Origin: a virus
Strand: one strand, 5' to 3'
Virus record (IMG/VR): IMGVR_UViG_3300029268_000081
Coordinates: 1 to 32,159 of that record
Length of the DNA stretch: 32,159 nucleotides
The notes beneath the pieces are model-generated. The model saw only the letters and a program-made list of their open reading frames with translations. It did not search any database and was not told the DNA's origin. Made by a program: the position numbers and the translations under genes. Positions 8,714 through 16,762 of the stretch are shown in pieces; the stretch's first letter is position 1, and every line of letters starts with the position of its first letter.

Positions 8714-8990
8714 GCCTTTCAAGAGGGAAGAATACGAGAAAGTTGTAAAAACTTTTGATTGGGATGAATTGGCTATAGATTTGATTAAGCTTCAGATTGA
8801 ATTTGAAGAGCTTAAAGAACATCTAACACCTAAAGAAATTGAGTTATTTCAACAACTTATACTTATATACGAAACTGAAAAAGCTGAGAGAGTGTCTGAC
8901 CAGTACGACCATTCAAGACGATATTTCGGAGACCAGTCGTTTGGAATTCCAGAAACAGAGCTTAGTGAAGAAGACCTAGAAAACCTTTAA
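8691..8990 (+). CDS. Hypothetical acidic helical protein
   Basis: A 99-aa protein with no recognised family. It is predicted to be mostly helical: residues 12-70 are rich in Glu, Lys and Leu (DELAIDLIKLQIEFEELKEHL), with a Tyr/Asp/Arg-rich tail ending in SEEDLENL. There is no signal or membrane segment. AAAGGG lies 5 bases before the ATG, inside the end of the transglycosylase gene, so translation is probably coupled to it. Position is the only functional hint. Confidence 0.7.
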   Translation: MKKSPTIKPFKREEYEKVVKTFDWDELAIDLIKLQIEFEELKEHLTPKEIELFQQLILIYETEKAERVSDQYDHSRRYFGDQSFGIPETELSEEDLENL

Positions 8991-8996
8991 AAATCG

Positions 8997-9011
8997 TAAT
9001 CTTTACCTTAT
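8997..9011 (+). promoter_or_regulatory. Putative phage-specific promoter, TAATCTTTA-N3-TAT
   Basis: TAATCTTTA, CCT, TAT occupies a 32-base intergenic gap, 11 bases before the ATG at 9023. The same 9-base block with TAT after exactly three bases recurs at 16462, 16728 and 20650, each in a non-coding gap before a virion or neighbouring gene. The box sits so close to the start codon that the leader would be very short, but AGGAG (9012-9016) is retained. Confidence 0.55.
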
Positions 9012-9022
9012 AGGAGTATATT

Positions 9023-9523
9023 ATGGATAATATCAAACCTGAAGAGGTTGAGTCGATTAAGGTTATTGGGGAGCTTCATGGAGAGGACGTTAAGGTTATT
9101 AAGACCATTGGCGGGTTTTTCTGTGCTGTCGGGCGTAAGTCTAAAAATAAGAAAACCGTAGAGCCTCTTGCAGCAGGTTCTCACGTTGCATTAGTTTCTC
9201 ACCAACTTGATAAACAGTTTAAAAACGAATTCAGACCAGCTATGTTTAAGTCTGAATCTGAATTACTACCTATTGTTAAAGAATATACAAAAAAGCTACC
9301 TCAAGAATTGGTTGATAATGGATATGAATTATTCACTTTAACTAAAAATGAAAAAGTTAATTTCGTAGCTACTAAACGTGGTGCTGAAGTATTGAACTTT
9401 GAAGGTTCTATTGGCGTTGACGGTGTTGAATTAGATAGAGTATACCCTGTTTCAAATAAGGGAACTAAAGAAACAAGCTCTATTTGCCATGTTATTGCAG
9501 AAATTATTAATGACCGAGAATAA
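9023..9523 (+). CDS. Hypothetical protein of the neck region
   Basis: A 166-aa soluble protein of unknown family. The sequence looks alpha/beta: N-terminal strands (SIKVIGELHGEDVKVIK, GGFFCAVGRK), a helix (SELLPIVKEYTKKLPQELV) and a C-terminal segment ending HVIAEIINDRE. It is preceded by AGGAG at good spacing and by a TAATCTTTA-type box. It is the first gene of the run leading into virion structural genes. A small virion or assembly protein is possible but unproven. Confidence 0.7.
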   Translation: MDNIKPEEVESIKVIGELHGEDVKVIKTIGGFFCAVGRKSKNKKTVEPLAAGSHVALVSHQLDKQFKNEFRPAMFKSESELLPIVKEYTKKLPQELVDNGYELFTLTKNEKVNFVATKRGAEVLNFEGSIGVDGVELDRVYPVSNKGTKETSSICHVIAEIINDRE

Positions 9524-9722
9524 GATAGTAAGTTTACAGAAAGTTCGCTCAGACAAGAAACAAAAATCTAGTATGAGAATGTTAGATGCTTCAGCCAGCT
9601 ACACATGTATTGAAAAATGCTTGAAATATTTAGAAATGAACGATATGCCTGAGCTTAAAGAACTTAAGAAAGATATGAAAGAAGTAATGAAGAAAATGAT
9701 TGAGATAGGAAAAAATGGCTAA
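9510..9722 (+). CDS. Small hypothetical helical protein
   Basis: A 70-aa Lys/Glu/Met-rich protein (MTENKIVSLQKVRSDKK through KKMIEIGKNG) with strong helical character (KCLKYLEMNDMPELKELKKDMKEVMKK). I start it at ATG 9510, inside the previous gene's end, rather than at the alternative start at 9489, because that shortens the overlap to 14 bases. Neither has a good ribosome site, so translational coupling is likely. It overlaps the next gene by 8 bases. No function recognised. Confidence 0.6.
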   Translation: MTENKIVSLQKVRSDKKQKSSMRMLDASASYTCIEKCLKYLEMNDMPELKELKKDMKEVMKKMIEIGKNG

Positions 9723-10623
9723 AAGACCCGCTAAAGGACCTCAATTAAACACCCTACCAAAGGCTTCTAATCAGCTAGAGCAGATTAGTTTCAATTTGGA
9801 TAAGCAGGATAGTTTTATTAAGTCTCATGGCGTTACTTTTGAACATTATAGAGCTATACCATCTCCTATTGGTTTAAAGGACCGTGGAGAATACAGAAGA
9901 AGTGATTCTCTCGATACTATTTCTTCAAATGGTTTTATTTATAAGAAATGTGGGACCTTTACTGCTGTTCTTTTGGGTAATAATAAGAGAGAGCAAGATG
10001 TAGAGGGTGGGATGTTTGATTATTCTACCGCTAGATTAACTCTTCCTAGATATTATGATGAAGATGATACTCATAAAGGCGAAACAATTCATTTAGCTCC
10101 GGGTGATAGAGTTTATATTAAGGATATGGAAGTTGCTGTAGTTAATTATCAAAGAGTTGATTATAATCCAGCAGGTATGGACTTTTTACAATACCCAGCC
10201 TTGTGCGTAGAATTCTTGATTGATTCCCGTGGACTTGAATATAAGCAAGGTCATGATTTTAGAATTGCTAGTAATGGATGTATTGATTGGATTGATGGTG
10301 GAAAAAACCCCGGAATAGACCCAGATACTAAAGCTGGAAGAGTTTATAGTGTAAGATACAGATACTCAGCTCATTGGTATATAGCTAGTATTATTAATGA
10401 AATTAGAGTTGGGAATATAACTGAAAATGGTGTGAGAAAACCTTCTAGGATGCCTTACCACGCAATGATTCAGAGAGAGTATGTTTATCATCAAAAAAAT
10501 AACGATGGTGAAAATGAAAATAAAAAAGAAAATGGTCAGCCAAGTCGTGTTTCTCCGAAACCAGACGAAGATGTTGAACCTAACAAATATCAAGTAAAAG
10601 TAAACGTTAATACACTTGAATAG
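9715..10623 (+). CDS. Virion structural protein, probable neck/connector component
   Basis: A 302-aa protein. The N-terminus SHGVTFEHYRAIPSPIGLKDRGEYRR and the following SSNGFIYKKCGTFTAVLLGN read like a conserved phage virion protein found near head-tail connector genes. That is recollection, not a search result. The central part is beta-rich (LTLPRYYDEDD, IHLAPGDRVYIKDM, VYSVRYRYSAHWYIASIINEIRVG). The C-terminal 45 residues are a disordered Glu/Asn/Lys-rich tail. Position before a small beta-protein, the acidic protein and the gp10-like neck protein supports a neck or connector role. Confidence 0.6.
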   Translation: MAKRPAKGPQLNTLPKASNQLEQISFNLDKQDSFIKSHGVTFEHYRAIPSPIGLKDRGEYRRSDSLDTISSNGFIYKKCGTFTAVLLGNNKREQDVEGGMFDYSTARLTLPRYYDEDDTHKGETIHLAPGDRVYIKDMEVAVVNYQRVDYNPAGMDFLQYPALCVEFLIDSRGLEYKQGHDFRIASNGCIDWIDGGKNPGIDPDTKAGRVYSVRYRYSAHWYIASIINEIRVGNITENGVRKPSRMPYHAMIQREYVYHQKNNDGENENKKENGQPSRVSPKPDEDVEPNKYQVKVNVNTLE

Positions 10624-10633
10624 AGAGGAATAT

Positions 10634-11041
10634 ATGGAAAGAAAAGGCAAAAACAAAAACTTTGACCCGCAATTAACTGCGAGTAATTCTTATAACGACC
10701 CAGCCGGTGCTCAGAAGAATGTAGTTGTAGGACCTAAGCTTAAACCTATTCAGCTTACGGCTACAACTTGGACAACTGATGCTACTACAGCTCGTCAGAT
10801 TCAAGCCGGTACTCAATTGGCTATTTATAATAATTCATCCACGCTTTATAGTGCAACATTTGGACAAACATCATCTGTAGCAGCCGCAGCCGCAGGAGCT
10901 GTAGATGCTTCTGGAAATGTTTCCTGTGCATGTAAGCCTAATGACTGGACGTATCTTGCAGCTTCTGAAGATACTTGGGTAATTACTCAAAACGCCCTAT
11001 TGTTAGTATTTATTATCGATGACCATACAACAATGAAATAA
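10634..11041 (+). CDS. Small beta-rich virion protein
   Basis: A 135-aa protein started at ATG 10634, which follows GAGAGGAATAT; the in-frame ATG at 10616 lies in the previous gene. After a basic N-terminus, residues 40-135 are Ala/Thr/Ser-rich and beta-like: a QIQAGTQLAIYNNSSTLYSA strand pair, an Ala-rich turn, and NDWTYLAASEDTWVITQNA followed by LLLVFIIDD. The composition resembles small phage decoration or head-completion proteins, but I cannot place the family. It is one base from the next gene. Confidence 0.6.
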   Translation: MERKGKNKNFDPQLTASNSYNDPAGAQKNVVVGPKLKPIQLTATTWTTDATTARQIQAGTQLAIYNNSSTLYSATFGQTSSVAAAAAGAVDASGNVSCACKPNDWTYLAASEDTWVITQNALLLVFIIDDHTTMK

Positions 11042-11042
11042 T

Positions 11043-11915
11043 ATGAATTCTAAACAGTTAGCTTTTATAAAATCTATGGTCGGTGATGATTTTCTAGAAA
11101 CTCTAGGAAAGTCAGAGCTATATAAACCCGATACTAAAACAACTGTAGACCCTCTTGAAATTAAAGCAGCCTTAAGTATTGTTCCTAGAATCCTATTGTC
11201 ATTTTTGATTAATGAACTTAAGCCTATGAAAGCTAAGGAAAATAAAGATATTCATATTCCTTGGGCTCCGGGTGTATTGCACGTTGAGAAACATGGACCG
11301 GATATCTATAGTGGTCAGATTACAAGCGCTGAAAATAAGATTATTTATGAATTCAAGTACCGCTCTCTTCCTTCCGTAGGATTGGTCATCCTGACCACGT
11401 TTGAGCTTTATGATTTAGAAGAAATGCACCAAGCGCCTGAGCCTGTCGTAACCATTACACCAGCAGAACCAGAAACTAAGTCATTGCAAGATTTAATCGA
11501 TGAAAGATTGAAACTTCATGGTATTATTAGAGAAGTAGTAGACCAGAGACTCTCGGAGAGAGAGGCTATACAACAACTTCTCCTTATGAGACTCAAGCCA
11601 ATTATGGAAGAGTCAGAGGAACATCATAGTGAGCCTACAATGGACAAGAAATTAAAACTCAAAGAATTCTTAGAGAATAGAAAATTACAGCCAGTAGATA
11701 TGGACAAGAAAGAAGATATTAGATGTCCAGACTGTAGTTTTAAAATATTTAAATCAGGTGAATCAGCTATTAAATGCTGTATTTGCTATGGTTCGTATCA
11801 TAATAAAGAAATCAAATTTAAAAAATCAGAGAAGGGTGTTAATTTTAATTTCCCTAAAGATTTTGATGCTGAAAGTATTAGTATGCTGATAGAAGCAATT
11901 AAAGGTAAAAAATAG
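11043..11915 (+). CDS. Virion-region protein with a C-terminal zinc ribbon
   Basis: A 290-aa protein. The N-terminal ~125 residues look globular (SIVPRILLSFLINELK, IHIPWAPGVLHVEKHG, GLVILTTFELYDLEEM). A Pro/Glu linker and an acidic helical segment follow. Residues about 227-252 contain CPDCSFKIF, then KCCICYGSYH, a CxxC...CxxC zinc ribbon. Before the ribbon is DKKLKLKEFLENRKL, a short motif echoed in two later genes of this cluster. The zinc ribbon suggests a protein or nucleic-acid contact. A role in head-tail assembly is inferred only from position. Confidence 0.6.
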   Translation: MNSKQLAFIKSMVGDDFLETLGKSELYKPDTKTTVDPLEIKAALSIVPRILLSFLINELKPMKAKENKDIHIPWAPGVLHVEKHGPDIYSGQITSAENKIIYEFKYRSLPSVGLVILTTFELYDLEEMHQAPEPVVTITPAEPETKSLQDLIDERLKLHGIIREVVDQRLSEREAIQQLLLMRLKPIMEESEEHHSEPTMDKKLKLKEFLENRKLQPVDMDKKEDIRCPDCSFKIFKSGESAIKCCICYGSYHNKEIKFKKSEKGVNFNFPKDFDAESISMLIEAIKGKK

Positions 11916-11924
11916 GGGTAATAT

Positions 11925-13664
11925 ATGGCACGTAAGTACATCGCCGTTAATGGAGATTCAGTGGGTGATTCTATTGGAAACGCAATTGTTTCAGATAATC
12001 ACGAAGAACTATCTAGAGTTTCACAAGCGGTTAAAAGCGCTCACCAATTTATTGACCAGTGGGTTGAATCTCACGGCGGTAAAGTAATTGTAACTTCAGG
12101 TGACGAAGGAATCTACGAAATCGATGAACAAGCTCTTCAGCAATTAGAGAGTATTCGTGCTGAATATCAAAAGATGGCTAATACTACTTTAACAGTGGGT
12201 GTTGGTAGTAGTATGTCAGAAGCTTCAAAAGCTTTGATATACGGTAAGATGAACAATAAGAATCAAATCGTAGAATACGAACCGCAAATCGATGACTATA
12301 TTGCTAATGATGGCGAAGCTCAACAACAAGAAGAGCAAGCTGAGTCTCAATTCCCTGAAGAAGCTCAAGAAGAGGGTGAAGAATCTGAACTACTATCTCC
12401 AGATGGAATTGAACAAGAAGGTCAGGAGCAAGAAGCTTTCGAGCAAGGTGCTGAGGGTGAAGAGGAATCCCAAGAGGGCGAAGAACAGTTTGAAGGTGAA
12501 GAATCTGAAGGCATGGAAGGCGAAGAAGAGTCTGAAGAGCCTCAAGCTAAGATGCCTCTTAAAGCCGCTGTTGATGAACATAAGAAATTAGTAGGTGCTT
12601 TAAAATCTCCCGGTAAAGAAGATGACCAACAACAGTTAGAAGAGCAAAGCTCTGAACTTGAAGACCTAGAGGGTCAGCAAGAGGAAGCTGAATACGCTGA
12701 CAATGAAGAACGGCCGGAAGGTGAAGAGTCTGAAGAAGGCGAAGAACAGTTTGAAGAAGAGCATGAGCAATCTGAAAGCCCTGAAGAAGAAATGGCTGAA
12801 GATGATGAGCAGGACGAGTCTGAAGAAAGTCAATTACCTCAAGAGGGCGAAGAAGAGCAATTTCAAGGTGAAGAATCTGAAGATGAGTTAGAAGACCCTA
12901 GTAATCCTCCTCATGAGCAAGGATTAAATCCTGAAGAAGAAATGGCTCATGATGCTGAAGAGCAAGAAGATGATGAGCAGGATGCTGATAATATTGAAGC
13001 TGACGAGGAGCCTAATGCTCTTGATGGTAATACTGAGCCTGACGATGAAGATTTTGAACAAGATTCTGAAGAATCTATCGATAATCAATTAGCAGATGAA
13101 GAAGATATGGAAGGTGAAGAATCTGAAATTCCTGAATTAGGAGAACATGAGATTGCTCAAGATGGTGAAGAACAGCCTGAAGAGGGTGGGGATAGTCAAT
13201 ACGGAATTATGTCTGAAATGATGAACTCAAATCTTCCTGAAGACGGTGAAGAAATGGGTGAAGAAGAGCCTTCTGAGGACAGTGATACTGAACTTAATTC
13301 TGATATCGTAGAATCTCTGATGGCTTTCAAAGAAAATAAAGAAATGTTAGAAGAACTTAAACAGAGTAATCCTAAGCTTTATCAAGCTAATATTATGATG
13401 CTTCGTTCTATGATTGAGATGGCTAAGAAGTTAAAGATGAAACCTGAGCAAAACTTTAATCAAGCTTCTGCTAATCAGGGAGCTTCAGAAGAAATGCCTG
13501 ACCAAGATGAGATGATGGATGACGAGGAGCAAGCGCAAGCTGGGCAACAAAAACAACAGCCTCCTATGCAGCAAAGACAGTCTCAGCCACCTCAAGCTCA
13601 AAAACAGACTCAACCATTTCAAAAGTCTGAGAATAAAAAGGTGACTCCTGTAAAAAAGCAGTAG
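11925..13664 (+). CDS. Palm-domain (GGDEF/mCpol-like) protein with a giant acidic tail
   Basis: A 579-aa protein in two parts. Residues 1-125 look like a nucleotidyl-cyclase/CRISPR-polymerase palm. YIAVNGDSVGDSIG (5-18) occupies the place of the first metal-binding DGDxIG loop, with N9 where Asp is usual. After a helix comes HGGKVIVTSGDEG (50-62), matching the GGDE(F) hairpin. TLTVGVGSSMSEASKAL then YGKMNNKNQIVEY (88-118) match the T-SVGVG--EA--AL--AK--GKNxI end of the fold. Residues 130-450 are almost entirely Glu, Gln, Asp, Ser and Gly, built from repeated GEESE/EGEEQF units. A helical segment (about 465-510) precedes a Gln/Pro-rich tail. The acidic part suggests a scaffold-like or DNA-mimic role. 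Cyclase activity is unproven and may be lost. Confidence 0.6.
   Translation: MARKYIAVNGDSVGDSIGNAIVSDNHEELSRVSQAVKSAHQFIDQWVESHGGKVIVTSGDEGIYEIDEQALQQLESIRAEYQKMANTTLTVGVGSSMSEASKALIYGKMNNKNQIVEYEPQIDDYIANDGEAQQQEEQAESQFPEEAQEEGEESELLSPDGIEQEGQEQEAFEQGAEGEEESQEGEEQFEGEESEGMEGEEESEEPQAKMPLKAAVDEHKKLVGALKSPGKEDDQQQLEEQSSELEDLEGQQEEAEYADNEERPEGEESEEGEEQFEEEHEQSESPEEEMAEDDEQDESEESQLPQEGEEEQFQGEESEDELEDPSNPPHEQGLNPEEEMAHDAEEQEDDEQDADNIEADEEPNALDGNTEPDDEDFEQDSEESIDNQLADEEDMEGEESEIPELGEHEIAQDGEEQPEEGGDSQYGIMSEMMNSNLPEDGEEMGEEEPSEDSDTELNSDIVESLMAFKENKEMLEELKQSNPKLYQANIMMLRSMIEMAKKLKMKPEQNFNQASANQGASEEMPDQDEMMDDEEQAQAGQQKQQPPMQQRQSQPPQAQKQTQPFQKSENKKVTPVKKQ
12477..12947 (+). repeat. In-frame direct repeats encoding the acidic tract
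   Basis: Exact 18-base copies of GGCGAAGAACAGTTTGAA occur at 12477-12494 and 12738-12755. Exact 18-base copies of CCTGAAGAAGAAATGGCT occur at 12780-12797 and 12930-12947. Many degenerate GGTGAAGAATCTGAA-like units lie between. All keep the reading frame. The tract has grown by slippage or unequal recombination and may vary in length among relatives. Confidence 0.75.
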
Positions 13665-13696
13665 GGCGAGGGAATATACCAAATTCACCATTTTCT

Positions 13697-13969
13697 TTGC
13701 CTGATAAACCTGTGAAACACATACCCGTACATCAACAACCGGTTGGCGCTAAGCGTAAAATGAAAATAAAAGTTCAGGATGGAACTACCGGTAAAGTTTC
13801 GTGGCGTTCTGGTAAGAAAGGACTGGTGCGTGATTATGATGGTGATGCAATCTCTACCAATTACTCTAATAAGGATATGAAAATCAGTCATAAGGTACAC
13901 GGTGGAGCTAAGGGTAAAACCGGTAAAGCACCTACTGATGGTAAAATGCCTGAGATGCCGGAAGAATAA
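13697..13969 (+). CDS. Small basic protein with a non-ATG start
   Basis: A basic protein of 90 aa from TTG 13697, or 97 aa from an ATA at 13676. There is no in-frame ATG near the expected start. A good ribosome site (GAGGG, 13668-13672) sits just before AATATACC, where neighbouring genes have AATATATGG, so the ATG may have been lost or an unusual start is used. The body (KRKMKIKVQDGTTGKVSWRSG, GLVRDYDGDAIS) is a small beta-like domain with a Gly/Lys-rich tail ending MPEMPEE. Its place between the acidic protein and the neck gene suggests a virion part. No family recognised. Confidence 0.6.
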   Translation: MPDKPVKHIPVHQQPVGAKRKMKIKVQDGTTGKVSWRSGKKGLVRDYDGDAISTNYSNKDMKISHKVHGGAKGKTGKAPTDGKMPEMPEE

Positions 13970-13971
13970 GT

Positions 13972-14730
13972 ATGGATTTTAAAATTGAAATCGATGCCAA
14001 AGAGATAGCTAAAGAATTTGGTAAATTAAATAAAGATGTAGAAGAGGCTGTTACTAAAGCAGTTGAAGCTACGTCCTTAGTTACTCATGCTAGAGCTAGG
14101 GAGATGGCTGCTGAAAAATTAGGTAGTACTAAGTATGCCTATATGGATGCTCTATCTTGGAAGAAAGTATCAGATGGCTTTTGGTTAGTAGAGCTTGATA
14201 TGAAGAAGGCTGGATGGATAGAAGAAGGGCGTAAGTCTGGATTTATGGAAGAGCTTCTTAGAGGTAAATCTTCTAGGACAGGTAAGAGCGGTAAAAAATA
14301 CGCAATTATTCCATTTCAACATAATAAATCTAAAGAGCAAGGTCAAACTCCTAAAGCTCAAGGTTTAATGGACCAGATTAAAGTTTTTTTGGATGACAAA
14401 AAAATCTCAACTACCAAGTTAGATTTCAATGCTGACGGAAGCCCTAAGTTAGGTTTATTACATAAGTTCGATATTGCTAGTGCTAAACCCTCAGCTAAAG
14501 CTAAATACCCAGCTCTTAAAGGTGTAAGTATTTATCAAAGAAAAGATGCTGACGGTACTGTTAAAAGAGATGTTATGACTTTTCGTATTATTACTGAAGA
14601 CCATAAAGCTGAAGGAAGATGGAATCATCCGGGCTCTAAAGGTGCTTTCATTATTGATGAGTGTTTCATGTGGGCTAGTACATATTTTGATACTGTAGTT
14701 TTACCTGAAGTATTAGGTAAATTTAAATGA
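13972..14730 (+). CDS. Neck/tail-completion protein, HK97 gp10-like
   Basis: A 252-aa protein. The N-terminal amphipathic helix (IEIDAKEIAKEFGKLNKDVEEAVTKAV), a following Arg/Ala-rich helix (THARAREMAAEKL) and the C-terminal RWNHPGSKGAFIIDECF match the general layout of HK97-gp10-like and other neck/minor-tail proteins, which end in W-HPG-----fi. These join the connector to the tail. At 252 residues it is longer than a minimal gp10 (about 110-150), because of an insert (about residues 90-200). It starts 2 bases after the previous stop and overlaps the next gene by ATGA. Confidence 0.6.
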   Translation: MDFKIEIDAKEIAKEFGKLNKDVEEAVTKAVEATSLVTHARAREMAAEKLGSTKYAYMDALSWKKVSDGFWLVELDMKKAGWIEEGRKSGFMEELLRGKSSRTGKSGKKYAIIPFQHNKSKEQGQTPKAQGLMDQIKVFLDDKKISTTKLDFNADGSPKLGLLHKFDIASAKPSAKAKYPALKGVSIYQRKDADGTVKRDVMTFRIITEDHKAEGRWNHPGSKGAFIIDECFMWASTYFDTVVLPEVLGKFK

Positions 14731-14909
14731 ATAATGCGGTAGCTATAGATATATTCTTACTGTTTCAGATTTTAAGTATCGTTATTGTCTATCTTGAATG
14801 GGATAATATGTCAAAGAATTGCAGTAAGCGTATTCTGGTTGGAAGACTTTTTATATTCTTCTTACCCAGTTTAGTTATGTTAAGTTTATTAATAAGACCT
14901 CTGGAGTAA
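14727..14909 (+). CDS. Small two-helix membrane protein
   Basis: A 60-aa protein with two clear hydrophobic segments (about residues 5-23, VAIDIFLLFQILSIVIVYL, and 40-56, GRLFIFFLPSLVMLSLL) separated by a short basic loop (KNCSKR). It overlaps the preceding gene by ATGA. It is not a recognised holin, although size and topology would allow one. It may instead have travelled with the homing endonuclease that follows, whose GGAG ribosome site lies inside its last codons. Confidence 0.55.
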   Translation: MNNAVAIDIFLLFQILSIVIVYLEWDNMSKNCSKRILVGRLFIFFLPSLVMLSLLIRPLE

Positions 14910-14910
14910 T

Positions 14911-15480
14911 ATGTTTATATACAAAATAACCAATATAATTAATAAAAAAGTATACATAGGAAAAACTATAGGGTCTGTTGAAAAAAGATGGCAAAGACAT
15001 GTTAGGTATTCAAAAAATCCAAAATACTGTAAAACTAAAATAGCTAATACTATCAACAAAAACGGTATTCAAAATTTTAAAATTGAGACTATTGATACGG
15101 CGTTGACTCTATGTGAACTAAATGAAAAAGAGATTTATTGGATATGTAAATATAATTCATTTATAGATGGCTATAATCTTACTAATGGCGGAGACGGTGG
15201 CGCTCAGGAAGGTGAAGCTCTAGAAAAAATCAGACAAAAAGCAAAAAATAGGATTACATCCCTAGAAACTAGAAATAAAATGAGTATCGATAGAACAGGT
15301 CATTTAAATGCAAGAAGTAAAAAAGTCACCATTGTAAGTGAGGCGGGTAAAGAGATAGCTTCTTTTTACTGCTTAAAGTACGCTTGTGATTATTTAAATA
15401 TAAATTACTCTACAGGCAGAGCAATTGCTCAGAAAATAAACAAAACAAATAAAACAAAAGTAATTATTAATTACGTGTAG
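14911..15480 (+). CDS. GIY-YIG homing endonuclease
   Basis: A 189-aa protein. The catalytic domain (residues 1-92) has IYK (3-5) and VYIGKT (14-19) as the GIY-YIG pair, R26, E74 in LNEKEIYWI and N89 in GYNLTNGGDGG. All key positions are present. The C-terminal part has a NUMOD3-like SLETRNKMS segment and a NUMOD1-like helix-turn-helix (ASFYCLKYACDYLNINYST), the usual DNA-binding modules. It is an intact free-standing mobile gene in the middle of the neck operon. It would cut a neighbouring site in related phages that lack it. Confidence 0.88.
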   Translation: MFIYKITNIINKKVYIGKTIGSVEKRWQRHVRYSKNPKYCKTKIANTINKNGIQNFKIETIDTALTLCELNEKEIYWICKYNSFIDGYNLTNGGDGGAQEGEALEKIRQKAKNRITSLETRNKMSIDRTGHLNARSKKVTIVSEAGKEIASFYCLKYACDYLNINYSTGRAIAQKINKTNKTKVIINYV

Positions 15481-15486
15481 GTAAAT

Positions 15487-16464
15487 ATGGCGATTTTTGC
15501 TGGCGATGTAATCATTAAAACCGCTATAGAACTAGGGCTAGATGATTTACGTAAAAATAATTGGCTAATTGAGGATATCTTCTCAGACTTTATTGAGAAT
15601 CCTATTTTAGCGCAACAATACGGTATGAAAGAAATTGAAAATGCTAAAAATTTCTTAAAAAACAATAAGATACATATTTTTATGGCGCATAGATTAGACA
15701 AAGAGGAGCTACCATGTATCACAATAGCTCTTGGAGATTCTACTGAAGATAAGTCTCTAGCTACCCTAGCTGACCAAAGTGCTGATATTGAAGATATGAG
15801 CGCTGAAGATATTGGTAAACCAATTCAATACATTATTAAGCCTTTTGAAGTGGTTAGTTATAATCAAGCTACCGGTACGGTGACTATACCTAAAGATGAT
15901 AATTTCCAATATGTTAATGAAGGTATGCTTTTAGTAGATTCAAGTACTGGAAATGCTTGGGTTATTAGAGGTAAGAAAGCTGGGAATAAGCTCCTTATAG
16001 ACCCCGGCTCTGAATTAGACGGTGAAAAATTTGGAGTGGCTCCTAAATATCAAATGTATAGAGCTAGAAGAGAACGTATTATATCTCAAGAAAGCTATAG
16101 TATTGGATGCCATACACATGGAGACCCTGCTACATTATTGTTTTTATTCGGTTTTGTTAAATATTGTCTATTGAGATACCGTGAAGGTCTTCTTGAGGCT
16201 AATAATTTTCAATTATCTAACCTTAGCGCTACCGACTTAATTAGAAACACAGCCTTTCAAGCTGAAAACGTATATTCTAGATTTATAACTCTTTCAGGTC
16301 AAACAGAAGAGAGCTGGATTAAGACTCCTTATAGAACTATTGAAGCGGTAGGAATAGAAGATGGTGAAGCTACTGGAATAAGAATAATTAGCAATGAAAA
16401 TACCGACCCTGATTCGGAAGAATCGGAAAATGATTTATGGGATACTATTGATTCAGAATCTTAA
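15487..16464 (+). CDS. Virion protein, probable tail-terminator/neck component
   Basis: A 325-aa protein. The N-terminus MAIFAGDVIIKTAIELGLDD and a long helical segment precede beta-rich regions (QYIIKPFEVVSY, GTVTIPKDDNF). A conserved-looking CHTHGDPATLLFLFGFVKYCLLRYREGLLEAN segment (about residues 210-241) is of a type seen in phage tail-completion and neck proteins. The C-terminal 25 residues are acidic. It precedes the sheath and tube genes, as a tail terminator would. Exact identity is uncertain. Confidence 0.55.
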   Translation: MAIFAGDVIIKTAIELGLDDLRKNNWLIEDIFSDFIENPILAQQYGMKEIENAKNFLKNNKIHIFMAHRLDKEELPCITIALGDSTEDKSLATLADQSADIEDMSAEDIGKPIQYIIKPFEVVSYNQATGTVTIPKDDNFQYVNEGMLLVDSSTGNAWVIRGKKAGNKLLIDPGSELDGEKFGVAPKYQMYRARRERIISQESYSIGCHTHGDPATLLFLFGFVKYCLLRYREGLLEANNFQLSNLSATDLIRNTAFQAENVYSRFITLSGQTEESWIKTPYRTIEAVGIEDGEATGIRIISNENTDPDSEESENDLWDTIDSES

Positions 16465-16476
16465 TCTTTAATATAT
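16462..16476 (+). promoter_or_regulatory. Putative phage-specific promoter, TAATCTTTA-N3-TAT
   Basis: TAATCTTTA, ATA, TAT; its first bases overlap the stop codon of the preceding gene and it lies 15 bases before the ATG at 16491. It keeps the same spacing as the copies at 8997, 16728 and 20650. Confidence 0.55.
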
Positions 16477-16490
16477 AAATAGAGGGTTGT

Positions 16491-16730
16491 ATGTCCAAGG
16501 AATATAAACAGGACGAAGTGGCAAAACTGCTTACTAAGTCAATTATAGGTAATGTTAAGAAGGCTTTAGCTGGAAAATCTCCGGTCGAGGATGTTCTTGA
16601 CCCTAATTTTAAGCCCGAAGCTGACCCACTTAAGATACCAGCTCCTAAAGAATCAGTTATGAATAAAGCTAAGCCGTCGAAATTAAAAGGTTTTCTAGAT
16701 AAAAAGATGTTAAAAAAGAAAAAATGTTAA
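16491..16730 (+). CDS. Small basic protein with an LKGFLDKK motif
   Basis: A 79-aa Lys- and Pro-rich protein of unknown family, started at ATG 16491 with GAGGG before it. The C-terminus KPSKLKGFLDKKMLKKKKC is strongly basic. The LKxFL(D/E) segment is shared with the next gene (HPKLKSFIEKRK) and with the zinc-ribbon gene (KLKLKEFLENRK). It has promoter-like TAATCTTTA boxes both before and after it, suggesting a separately transcribed gene. It could be an internal virion or assembly-targeting protein. Confidence 0.65.
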   Translation: MSKEYKQDEVAKLLTKSIIGNVKKALAGKSPVEDVLDPNFKPEADPLKIPAPKESVMNKAKPSKLKGFLDKKMLKKKKC

Positions 16731-16742
16731 TCTTTAAAATAT
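16728..16742 (+). promoter_or_regulatory. Putative phage-specific promoter, TAATCTTTA-N3-TAT
   Basis: TAATCTTTA, AAA, TAT, beginning in the stop codon of the small basic gene and 21 bases before the ATG at 16763. It would start transcription into the gene cluster leading to the tail sheath. Confidence 0.55.
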
Positions 16743-16762
16743 CATAGTTTAAAGGATATATT

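Noticed and set aside
12292-12891. Lys/Leu-rich open frames overlapping the acidic gene in other frames and on the other strand
   Set aside because: They are out-of-frame readings of the GAA-rich repeat tract, with no ribosome sites and low-complexity products.
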